Assembly: GCA_002428265.1 (NCBI GenBank)
Contig: DIUR01000023.1
Coordinates: 62,001-126,000 of the forward strand
Direction: 5' to 3'
Length of the DNA: 64,000 bases
Source: Bacteriovoracaceae bacterium UBA6153
GTDB lineage: Bacteria > Bdellovibrionota > Bacteriovoracia > Bacteriovoracales > Bacteriovoracaceae
The notes beneath the pieces were generated by a model. That model worked only from the letters and a program-made list of their open reading frames with translations. It did no database searches and was not told where the DNA came from. Shown here in pieces: positions 57,556 through 64,000 of the stretch. How positions within the stretch are numbered: the first letter of the stretch is position 1; each line of letters begins with the position of its first letter. Made by a program: the position numbers and the translations under genes.

Positions 57556-59824
57556 TGTTTCCATCCACCCAAATTTTATCACCATCTTTAAAGCGAAAGT
57601 GACATTGTTTAATTCCACTTACGGCCGGTAAACTCATTTCACGGGCAACAATTGCACAATGTGAAAGAACACCACCTTTTTCTACTACAATGGCCTTTGA
57701 TTTTAAAAAGAGCCCCGTCCACCCAGGATCAGTAGATTCAGCTACCAGTATGGTATTTTCTGGCCAGTCTTCAGTGTTAATATTCTCTACATTATTAACA
57801 ACTCTAACTTCCCCAAAAACAAGACCAGGCGATAGGGCTTCCCCCGTAAAACTAGTAATTGTTTTGGATTCTTTCTTGTTAAGTATTTTCTCTAGGCTAA
57901 AGAGGCTTACTACCGTAGGCAGGTAGATTGCTTTACTTAATTCCATTTTATGTTTTCGTATCTGGGCCAGGGGGCGATTAAAATCTTTTTTAAGGATTTC
58001 TTCATCAGTCAGCCAGAATATATCATTCTGAATATCATTTCGTTTCGCTATTTCTAGAGCAATATATCGAATGTGAGAATAAGGAGAGAGTAGGCTCATT
58101 TTCCATTTTTCTCTTAATTCGAGCATCTCTCTTAGCAGGAGCCATTCTTTTTCAATAACCTGAGCCTTGTAGGTTTTTAGTTGGCGGATCTCTTCGACCA
58201 CAATATCGGATTTTTCAGTTACGGTTTTTTTTTCGACTTTATTTATTTTGAAGAAGCTATTCTTTCCAAGTTCTAGCCAACGAGGATTTGATAATTCTAA
58301 TTCTCCAGGGCCACGGTGGCCATATTTGTGTAGAAAATGAGTTCTTTGTTGAAGATCATTTGAAGCTTCAGCATACTCTCGGTTCATATCCATTGTGACA
58401 CTGTGAAGTCCTACTCCCAACCAATGATTGATTTTCTGCTCTATCTCTTTTTCACTTAAAACATTTTTTAAAAGTGTCTTTAAGCTTTGAGTTGTTGATT
58501 GAATCAAGGTTACTAGAACCAAGGGCCAGATGAGATGATCCGAGTAGAAGGCCCGAGTCTCCTGTTCAAAGATTTTAAATAAGTCTTCATTCGAAAACTT
58601 CTGATAATATTGATTATCACTTACTCTAAAAGAATGTCCCGAAAAAATGGTCAACTCCCGATTGCATTCAGACAGCCACTCTTTTCTTTGTGTAGAGAGA
58701 TGAAAACTCACTCGTATCATACGTGCAATGGTCAATGGGGTTAGTAAAACTGTTTTTATATTCATTTTACTAAAATCAAATTTCAATTGAGGCCCATTTT
58801 TGTCTTCGAATCGGTACGGCATTGGCCCAAAGTAGAGGGGGGCCAACATTGATATATTAATATAAGGACGGTTGAAGATTTTTTCGAGAACAGAGTGAGT
58901 TTCATTAGATAACTCTTTATCAATTCCGATGTAACCTAATTTTTGTAAGGCCTTTGAGAAGGCCTGATTCTTTGAAAACGCCTTTTTCCAAATACTGAAC
59001 GTAAGCTCACTTGGGGGAGCTCCCCATTCTGAAAATGTACTTCCATCCCATAACGTGTCTGAGGAATAGGTTTTCATAAGGCGGTTTAATTCATCAGAGA
59101 TGAATCTTTTTTCTTCAGATTTACCAGAGAGAGCGGTTATAGGTCTTGCTTGTAAAACTTGAAATTTATTATTTTGATCGATGGCCCATTCCATATCAAT
59201 TTGATAGTCAAAAAAATTTCGAATCGAGACTCCGGCGTTTACAACTTCTTTAAGATTGAAAAGATTTGTGGTTTCCACTTTGTTGTGCTCAAAATGCCAA
59301 GGTGTCTTTTTTCCCGAGACAAGGTCTTCTCCAAGACCTTCGATGGCCTCGACAATCCATTTTTCTTCATTAGTTCTTGGGTCGACACTAAAGAAGACGC
59401 CAGAAAATTTAGGTTCAACCATGACTTGCAGGACAACATTCATTTTTGCATCAGAAGACTTCTCATTTAAAAAATGCTCGCGGTAAAGCGCACTGGATTT
59501 TTTATGCATAGAGAGAAAGCAGTTGTTAACAGAACTCTTAATTCCACTTTCGCTATTAATATTTAAGTAGGTTGAGTTTTGTCCTGCAAAGCTGTGCTCT
59601 CCTGAGTCTTCGCCTACAGCTGAGCTACGGATTGCGATTTTGGGGAAAGCTGATTTTGTCCACCATGAAAAAATATCATTCCATTCGTCATCAGTAGGGG
59701 GTTCAGTTAACACAAGACCATCGGGAACAGGGAAGCCTGCATTTTTCATAAGACCTAATGTGAATCCTTTTCCACCTAAGAACTTATGGTCATTCGTAAT
59801 TTTATCAAAATAGTAAATCGTCAT
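57533..59824 (-). CDS. PEP-synthase/rifampin-phosphotransferase-like enzyme
   Basis: 763 residues. ATP-grasp pyruvate/PEP-dikinase N-terminal domain (GGKGFTLGLMKNAGFPVPDG; AIRSSAVGEDSGEHSFAGQ; RTNEEKWIVEAIEGLGE), a long central domain and the C-terminal mobile His domain (STDPGWTGLFLKSKAIVVEKGGVLSHCAIVARE, catalytic His near 724). The PEP-binding TIM barrel of PEP synthase is absent, matching the three-domain rifampin phosphotransferase (Rph) plan, which transfers the ATP beta-phosphate to an antibiotic. The real substrate is unknown; the family is broad. Confidence 0.85.
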   Translation of the reverse strand: MTIYYFDKITNDHKFLGGKGFTLGLMKNAGFPVPDGLVLTEPPTDDEWNDIFSWWTKSAFPKIAIRSSAVGEDSGEHSFAGQNSTYLNINSESGIKSSVNNCFLSMHKKSSALYREHFLNEKSSDAKMNVVLQVMVEPKFSGVFFSVDPRTNEEKWIVEAIEGLGEDLVSGKKTPWHFEHNKVETTNLFNLKEVVNAGVSIRNFFDYQIDMEWAIDQNNKFQVLQARPITALSGKSEEKRFISDELNRLMKTYSSDTLWDGSTFSEWGAPPSELTFSIWKKAFSKNQAFSKALQKLGYIGIDKELSNETHSVLEKIFNRPYINISMLAPLYFGPMPYRFEDKNGPQLKFDFSKMNIKTVLLTPLTIARMIRVSFHLSTQRKEWLSECNRELTIFSGHSFRVSDNQYYQKFSNEDLFKIFEQETRAFYSDHLIWPLVLVTLIQSTTQSLKTLLKNVLSEKEIEQKINHWLGVGLHSVTMDMNREYAEASNDLQQRTHFLHKYGHRGPGELELSNPRWLELGKNSFFKINKVEKKTVTEKSDIVVEEIRQLKTYKAQVIEKEWLLLREMLELREKWKMSLLSPYSHIRYIALEIAKRNDIQNDIFWLTDEEILKKDFNRPLAQIRKHKMELSKAIYLPTVVSLFSLEKILNKKESKTITSFTGEALSPGLVFGEVRVVNNVENINTEDWPENTILVAESTDPGWTGLFLKSKAIVVEKGGVLSHCAIVAREMSLPAVSGIKQCHFRFKDGDKIWVDGNNGRISLA

Positions 59825-59904
59825 CCAATTAGGGTAATGAATATATTATGATAAAAATATGAGATAGATTATGTTTTGAGATTGTCACTACATCAATTAG
59901 AGAT

Positions 59905-60450
59905 TTAATGGATGACTATTCTATTTTTCACGATGACTTTTAAGAGATCTGTTCTTGATATAATTCCTGTAAGTTTGTGATCGCGATCCACCACGGGAAG
60001 ACAACTGATATTTTCTTCCAGTAAAACTTTGGCAATTTGATTAATCGGAGTGTCTTCATCACAGACAATTAAAATAGTAGACATAATATTTTGGGCCTTT
60101 AAGTAATAAAATGTGGCCATCATATTAATCTTTAGTAGATCTCTGTCTGAAATCATCCCAAGCAATTTATAATTTTTAACAATAGGAATATGATGCATTC
60201 CAAACTGCTTCATTTTTTCTTTAACTTGCTTTAGAAAGCAGTCCGGAGTTTCTGTAATCAGTGGACTTGTCATGATATTAATCGCATAGAACTCCACTTC
60301 TTTCTTGGAATTGGATTGAGAAGAAGATGGAGTGTTTTGTTGGTCCGAGTGTATTTGTGTTTTTTCAAGCCTAGGGCCATTTGCATCATCTTCCAAGTAA
60401 GCAAAATTGTAAGGATGTAGCATGCCGTTTGTAGACATATAAAAACTCAT
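59905..60450 (-). CDS. CBS-domain pair protein
   Basis: 181 residues. An unstructured Ser/Gln-rich N-terminus (1-60) precedes two CBS motifs: MTSPLITETPDCFLKQVKEKM...HHIPIVKNYKLLGMISDRDLL and IMSTILIVCDEDTPINQIAKVLLEENISCLPVVDRDHKLTGIISRTDLL. The pair binds adenine nucleotides and senses energy state. No effector domain is fused, so it likely regulates another protein. AAGGAG ribosome site. Confidence 0.87.
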   Translation of the reverse strand: MSFYMSTNGMLHPYNFAYLEDDANGPRLEKTQIHSDQQNTPSSSQSNSKKEVEFYAINIMTSPLITETPDCFLKQVKEKMKQFGMHHIPIVKNYKLLGMISDRDLLKINMMATFYYLKAQNIMSTILIVCDEDTPINQIAKVLLEENISCLPVVDRDHKLTGIISRTDLLKVIVKNRIVIH

Positions 60451-60740
60451 AATTTCTCCTTGGTATTAAAAACCCCCAGTCTCAAGATAAGAGTATATTT
60501 TAATTAAAGAGGAATGAATCTGATTTTAGTCATCTATTTTCTATTTATTCTGATGTCAAATGTTGGGTAAAACAGGCCCCCGCCAAGGAGCCTGCATGTT
60601 TTATTGAAACTAGAGAAGTAATTTCAATGACCCTTAAGGGTTTTTTAAATGTTTCGGTAAAATTAAACGATGCAAGCTTTTAATCGCCTCAACTCTATAA
60701 ACAGGTTCAATAAATACGGTCAAGCTCATCGAGCTGATCA
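60451..60740. other. Non-coding stretch left of the second IS
   Basis: 290 bp without a gene. Around 60570-60610 there is a GC-rich imperfect hairpin (CAGGCCCC...GGAGCCTG) followed by a T-rich tail on the plus strand; it resembles a terminator for a transcript not seen here. Nothing else is recognised. Confidence 0.4.
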
Positions 60741-60765
60741 TGACCTGACCCCATCGTTTAGTCCA

Positions 60766-61635
60766 CTATCCATGCAACAATTCCATTTTCTCACCTAGCT
60801 CATATCTCGGAAGAACAGTTACCGGGGTTGGCGGTTTGTATCTTAACGAACTATGAGGTCGATATTGGTTATAGTCTCTTCGCCAGTTTTCAATGACGAC
60901 TTTAGCTTCATTCAAAGTATAAAAAATCTCTCCATTTAAAAGTTCATCTCTAAGTTTTCCATTAAAAGATTCACAGTATCCATTTTCCCAAGGGCTTCCT
61001 GGCTCGATATAAAGTGTTTCTACGTCGAGTTTATAAAGCCAGGACCGTAACTGTTTCGCTATAAATTCAGGTCCATTATCAGAACGTATAAACGCTGGTG
61101 GCCCGTGCGCTAAAAATAAATCAGCTAGAGTTTCAAGTACGTCAAAGGAGTTCATTTTTCTCTTCACCCTTATCGCCATACATTCACGACTGTATTCATC
61201 TATTATGTTCAAAGTTTTAAATGCCCTACTATCATGTGTTCGATCCATCACAAAATCATAAGACCAAACGTGATTCTTATAAATTGGCTTATGTCTTATC
61301 GTCGATCCATTATTCAAAAATAAACGTCCTCGTTTTGGTTGTTTATGCGGAACTTTTAATCCTTCTAGTCGCCAAATTCTCTGTACCCGTTTGTGGTTTA
61401 CACACCACACTTCACTGCGAAGAAGAGCTGTTATTCTTCGATAACCATAACGGCCAAACTTACTCGCGAGCGAAATAATTCTCTCGCGGATAATTTCTTC
61501 GTCGTCGCTTTTAATCTTTTCGTAGCGCTGAGTGGCCCGATGTATTCCAATAACTAAGCAAGCCTTTCGTTCTGATACATCAAATTTACTTAGAACTAAA
61601 TCAACGGCCTTTCTTTTTCTCTCAGTGCTTAAAAG
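60766..61635 (-). CDS. IS3-family transposase OrfB (second element)
   Basis: About 289 residues when read in the -1 frame from the slippery site (no in-frame ATG until 61410). N-terminal HTH_21 region (STERKRKAVDLVLSKFDVSERKACLVI, FGRYGYRRITALL) and the rve core with DDE: D in WSYDFVMD, D in IRSDNGPEF, E in YCESFNGKLRDE. The frame is complete, so the transposase can be active if frameshifting occurs. Confidence 0.88.
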   Translation of the reverse strand, partial: LLSTERKRKAVDLVLSKFDVSERKACLVIGIHRATQRYEKIKSDDEEIIRERIISLASKFGRYGYRRITALLRSEVWCVNHKRVQRIWRLEGLKVPHKQPKRGRLFLNNGSTIRHKPIYKNHVWSYDFVMDRTHDSRAFKTLNIIDEYSRECMAIRVKRKMNSFDVLETLADLFLAHGPPAFIRSDNGPEFIAKQLRSWLYKLDVETLYIEPGSPWENGYCESFNGKLRDELLNGEIFYTLNEAKVVIENWRRDYNQYRPHSSLRYKPPTPVTVLPRYELGEKMELLHG

Positions 61636-61907
61636 TTTCCCTTGTTCACTTCCTTTAAAATATCGTTATCCAGAGATAGATCAGCAACTATCTTTTTTAG
61701 TCGGGCATTTTCTTTTTCAAGATCTTTCAACCTTCTGGCCTGCTCAGAATGCATTCCACCGTATTCTTTTTTCCAGCGATAATAGGTATGTTTCGTTACT
61801 TGAAGAGTTTTTGCAACGTCATCAATTGATTTTCCTTCAGCAAAAAGAATTTCTGCTTTACGAAGTTTGGCGATGATTTGTTCCATCGAGTGCTTAATTC
61901 TGGGCAT
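61629..61907 (-). CDS. IS3-family transposase OrfA (second element)
   Basis: 92 residues with HTH (MEQIIAKLRKAEILFAEG, VAKTLQVTKHTYYRWKKEYGG) and coiled coil (RLKDLEKENARLKKIVADL). Ends at TAA just behind a slippery heptamer. An AGGAGGA ribosome site lies upstream. Confidence 0.88.
   Translation of the reverse strand: MPRIKHSMEQIIAKLRKAEILFAEGKSIDDVAKTLQVTKHTYYRWKKEYGGMHSEQARRLKDLEKENARLKKIVADLSLDNDILKEVNKGNF
61635..61641 (-). promoter_or_regulatory. -1 frameshift site G-GGA-AAC in the second IS
   Basis: The orfA codons AAG GGA AAC contain the slippery heptamer GGGAAAC in phase two codons before the TAA stop; after -1 slippage the ribosome reads CTT TTA AGC into orfB. It is a different type of slippery sequence from the A-AAA-AAG of the first IS. 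Confidence 0.7.
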
Positions 61908-61971
61908 GGTTCCTCCTTTTTATAGAGAAATTGTAGCATAAGTCTTGGACTAGATTTTGGGGTTCAGGTCA

Positions 61972-62303
61972 CTTGTTCCCGTCCTAAAAAAAGACTTGCA
62001 CTTCTTTTCACACAGCAACTCTCAAACGATGCAATCCAAACTTTAATTGATTGGTCTGGTGAAATGAATGTCCATGATTTTGGACATAATTAGTTTTAAA
62101 GATATAAATATAATTTCACACCAGCCCAAGCCAGCCGAGTAGGGCCTTTTGATGAAATACAATGAAATCGAATGAAGAATAATGAAAATATAAAAGGCAC
62201 GAAAGGCAGAGTTTCACTCGTAAATTGTTAATAATAAAACATTCTTAAGAAGCACAAATTATGCCTCGGGTAATTCAGGAATAGTACCAAAGACAATAAA
62301 AGC
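61972..62303. other. Non-coding stretch before the ArsR operon
   Basis: 332 bp. AT-rich, with a few GC-rich stretches such as CCAGCCCAAGCCAGCC near 62121 and short direct repeats GAAATAC/GAAATCG, AATGAA. No ORF with a ribosome site and no strong hairpin. It may hold the relic of an old insertion junction. Confidence 0.4.
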
Positions 62304-62332
62304 TTGACTATCGTACATCGTATATATACGAT
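62304..62332 (+). promoter_or_regulatory. ArsR operon promoter with embedded palindromic operator
   Basis: -35 TTGACT (62304-62309) and -10 TACGAT (62327-62332) with a 17-base spacer; a perfect 16-base palindrome ATCGTATATATACGAT (62317-62332) overlaps the -10, with an extra half-site ATCGTA at 62310. ArsR binding would occlude RNA polymerase. The ATG starts seven bases downstream of the -10, so the transcript may be leaderless. Confidence 0.75.
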
Positions 62333-62338
62333 AGCATT

Positions 62339-62653
62339 ATGGTAACAGCAAAAAAAGATGATTTTCCCGAAAAAGATGTCCAGCTTTCTGATTGGTGCAA
62401 AGCTTTGTCACATCCTGCACGTATCTCGATCCTTCGCATTTTAGCCGCTCGAACTGAATGTCAGTGTGGCGAATTGGTCATTGATCTTCCTTTGGCCCAA
62501 GCGACAGTTAGTCAGCATTTAAAAGTCTTGAAAGATGCAGGTCTTATTCAAGGAGAAGTTGATGGCCCGAGGCTTAAATACTGTATGAATAAAAAAAATA
62601 AAGATCGGTTTTTTAAACTGATTGAGCAATTTAATTATCATCTCAGTGAATAG
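62339..62653 (+). CDS. ArsR-family transcriptional repressor
   Basis: 104 residues. Winged-helix core with CKALSHPARISILRILAARTECQCGELVIDLPLAQATVSQHLKVLKDAGLI, recognition helix with SQHLKVL and wing GPRLKY. Cys41 and Cys43 (ECQCGE) on helix 3 could coordinate As(III) or another metal(loid). It represses the downstream genes until the ligand binds. The start is leaderless or nearly so. Confidence 0.9.
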   Translation: MVTAKKDDFPEKDVQLSDWCKALSHPARISILRILAARTECQCGELVIDLPLAQATVSQHLKVLKDAGLIQGEVDGPRLKYCMNKKNKDRFFKLIEQFNYHLSE

Positions 62654-62661
62654 GATAAAAT

Positions 62662-63036
62662 ATGAATGATTTTAAGATTAACGAAATTTGTCCAACAACA
62701 ACATTTAACAAACTTAATGATGGAATTCTTCTCGTAGATGTAAGAGAGAAAGATGAAGTGAAAAATCTATCTTTTGATTTACCGAACGTCATCAATATTC
62801 CCATGAGTGAATTTGAAAATAGATTCAACGAAATCCCAAAAGATAGAGATATTGTCCTAGTTTGCATGGTTGGACAACGTAGTCTTTTAGCTGCTGGTTT
62901 TCTGATAAAAAATGGATATGACGTTAACAAAGTGACCAATATGAAATTAGGCTTGGTTCGTTGGGTAGATCGTGGTTTTCCGACAAAAGGAGACACAAGT
63001 AATATTGAAGTTAAAAAATCATCATGTTGTGGATAA
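62662..63036 (+). CDS. Rhodanese-like sulfurtransferase
   Basis: 124 residues. A single rhodanese domain with LLVDVREKDE, the active-site loop CMVGQRS (Cys near 75) and a C-terminal Cys-Cys pair (SSCCG). It transfers sulfane sulfur or acts as a redox partner. GGATAAAATATG precedes it closely; eight bases after the arsR stop, so in the same operon. Confidence 0.85.
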   Translation: MNDFKINEICPTTTFNKLNDGILLVDVREKDEVKNLSFDLPNVINIPMSEFENRFNEIPKDRDIVLVCMVGQRSLLAAGFLIKNGYDVNKVTNMKLGLVRWVDRGFPTKGDTSNIEVKKSSCCG

Positions 63037-63045
63037 GGAGTTTGT

Positions 63046-63279
63046 ATGAAGTCTGTAAAAGTTTTAGGCCCGGGTTGTACTAAATGTAAAAATCTTGAAA
63101 AAAATGTTCGTGACGCTGTGGCAAAGCTTACTGGTGAGTACAAGGTTGAGAAAATAGAAGATTTTCAAGAAATGGCAAAATATGGAATGCTGAGTTCCCC
63201 AGGACTTGTTATTGATGAAAAATTAATATCAGCAGGAAAAGTTCAAAGTGTAGAAGAGCTAGTTGAATTACTAAAATAA
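63046..63279 (+). CDS. Thioredoxin-like redox protein (TM0996/MTH895 family)
   Basis: 77 residues, thioredoxin fold with CxxC in GPGCTKCKNLEKNV and cis-Pro loop MLSSPGLVIDEKL. 'Redox-active disulfide protein 2' family, usually encoded beside ArsR and permeases. AAGGAG ribosome site; nine bases after the rhodanese gene. Confidence 0.9.
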   Translation: MKSVKVLGPGCTKCKNLEKNVRDAVAKLTGEYKVEKIEDFQEMAKYGMLSSPGLVIDEKLISAGKVQSVEELVELLK

Positions 63280-63292
63280 AAGAGAAGAAAAT

Positions 63293-64000
63293 ATGGGTAT
63301 ATTTAGTTGGCTTAATTCACAACTGCTGAGAATGGATTGGCTTTCATCCTTAGTTAAATTATTGGTAGAAAATATATTTCAATTGGATATGTCGTCTCGA
63401 TTAGGGGCGAGTATTCATTTTTTCATTTATGATGTAATTAAAATATTCATTCTTCTATCTATATTAATTTTTTCGATCTCTTTCGTGCAAAGTTATTTTC
63501 CACCAGAGAGAACAAAGAAAATCTTAGGAAATATGACAGGTATTAAGGCCAAAATTATGGCTGCCCTTTTGGGAACCATTACTCCGTTTTGTTCATGCTC
63601 TTCAATTCCTTTATTTATAGGATTCACAAGTTCTGGATTGCCTATTGGAGTGACATTTTCATTTTTAATCTCTTCTCCATTAGTTGATTTAGCTTCAGTT
63701 ATTTTGCTTGCAAGTATTTTTAATTGGAATATCGCCCTTGCCTATGTTGTCGTTGGACTTGTACTAGCTGTCATTGGAGGCATCATTATTAGTCGTTCAA
63801 ATATGGAAAAGTATGTTGAAGATTTTATTTTAAAAAATAAAATGGATACCATTGAGCCAGAGAAACTAACAAGAAGTGAAAGAGTTCAATTTGCGAAAGA
63901 GCAAGTTAAAGATGTTTTTTCTAGAGTTTGGCTTTATGTACTTATTGGAGTCGGAATTGGAGCCGCTATTCATAATTGGATTCCAGAAGAAATTATCACA
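63293..64000 (+). CDS. Permease of the YraQ/DUF318 (ArsP-like) family, partial
   Basis: The 236 codons visible run off the window edge. Multiple transmembrane helices, with TPFCSCSSIPLFIGF around residue 98 being the conserved DUF318 motif. Related ArsP proteins export organoarsenicals; others may move other metal(loid)s. Operon with arsR, rhodanese and thioredoxin-like genes, so a metal(loid)/redox detoxification role is likely. Confidence 0.88.
   Translation, partial: MGIFSWLNSQLLRMDWLSSLVKLLVENIFQLDMSSRLGASIHFFIYDVIKIFILLSILIFSISFVQSYFPPERTKKILGNMTGIKAKIMAALLGTITPFCSCSSIPLFIGFTSSGLPIGVTFSFLISSPLVDLASVILLASIFNWNIALAYVVVGLVLAVIGGIIISRSNMEKYVEDFILKNKMDTIEPEKLTRSERVQFAKEQVKDVFSRVWLYVLIGVGIGAAIHNWIPEEIIT

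Larger units (their letters stand above)
60741..61971 (-). mobile_element. Second IS3-family insertion sequence, different from the first
   Basis: 1231 bp, orfA/orfB on the minus strand. Imperfect terminal inverted repeats about 40 bp long: TGACCTGA-CCCC...TAGTCCA...CAACAATT at the left (60741-60782) and the complement of TGACCTGAACCCC...TAGTCCA...TACAATT at the right. The ends are well preserved, but the flanks (ATCA outside left, CTTG outside right) are not duplicated, suggesting an old insertion or a recombination event. Its IRs and proteins differ from those of the 447-1661 element. Confidence 0.9.

Noticed and set aside
447..61971. The two IS elements as ends of a composite transposon spanning the window
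   Set aside because: They are different IS3 types with different terminal repeats and frameshift sites, and they are 60 kb apart.
1..64000. CRISPR arrays, tRNA or rRNA genes, prophage structural genes
   Set aside because: No regularly spaced direct repeats, cloverleaf-like sequences with CCA ends, rRNA landmarks or phage morphogenesis proteins were seen on either strand.

Overview
The window is AT-rich, densely packed and bacterial. It is rich in Sec signal peptides and in small Cys-containing secreted proteins, with diderm markers throughout: outer-membrane phospholipase A, a TolC-like channel, RND efflux, an OmpA-like lipoprotein and beta-barrel proteins. There are many sigma-54-type promoters and a set of 'environmental' stress families (CsbD, DUF1328, hemerythrin, BON, YqjD/YqjE-like). 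This combination suggests a Bdellovibrionota-like organism, most likely of the Bacteriovorax/Peredibacter type. That assignment is inference from gene content and style; no rRNA or tRNA gene was recognised.

Layout. 0.4-1.7 kb: a complete IS3-family element with a 4-bp target duplication. 1.7-5.9 kb: three secreted proteins with strong terminators, then convergent pldA. 6.1-18.9 kb: a cluster of small stress and envelope genes. It opens with an NtrC-type sigma-54 activator and an Hpt-domain protein. Nine promoters with GG-N10-GC spacing, or one base from it, lie in front of its transcription units, six of them as three back-to-back pairs. A tenth near-match precedes an HPF/RaiA ribosome-hibernation gene at 28.0 kb. 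This looks like a locally concentrated sigma-54 regulon and is the most notable feature of the window. 19.0-26.6 kb: an L,D-transpeptidase-like protein, a DUF3617 protein, a full-length ABCC/MRP-type ABC exporter, and a sensor histidine kinase with a periplasmic binding-protein-like partner. 26.8-30.5 kb: an RsuA-type pseudouridine synthase, HPF, a small coiled-coil protein and a CoA-transferase.

30.5-35.8 kb: a heavy-metal RND efflux operon whose adaptor is only 181 residues and lacks the usual hairpin/lipoyl core. 36.3-40.6 kb: PlsC/OlsA-like acyltransferase, arginase-family ureohydrolase, OlsB-like N-acyltransferase, M14 metallopeptidase and alpha/beta hydrolase. This reads as an ornithine-lipid module carrying its own ornithine source. 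40.5-44.0 kb: a PHP phosphoesterase, a degenerate receiver protein and cydAB, with a perfect inverted repeat inside the promoter. 44.2-46.8 kb: an UnbV/UnbU-like pair (FG-GAP/ASPIC protein plus NqrB/RnfD-like membrane protein).

46.8-60.5 kb: secreted proteins including a C13-like peptidase, a putative novel winged-helix regulator with two near-identical palindromes, an MFS-PlsC lysophospholipid recycling fusion, a decayed carboxymuconolactone-decarboxylase remnant, cysteine synthase, an HD-GYP-like protein, an M48-like protease, a rifampin-phosphotransferase-like enzyme followed by a PQQ-repeat protein, and a CBS-pair protein. 60.7-62.0 kb: a second, different IS3-family element. 62.3 kb to the end: an ArsR-rhodanese-thioredoxin-permease operon with a likely leaderless start, cut by the window edge.
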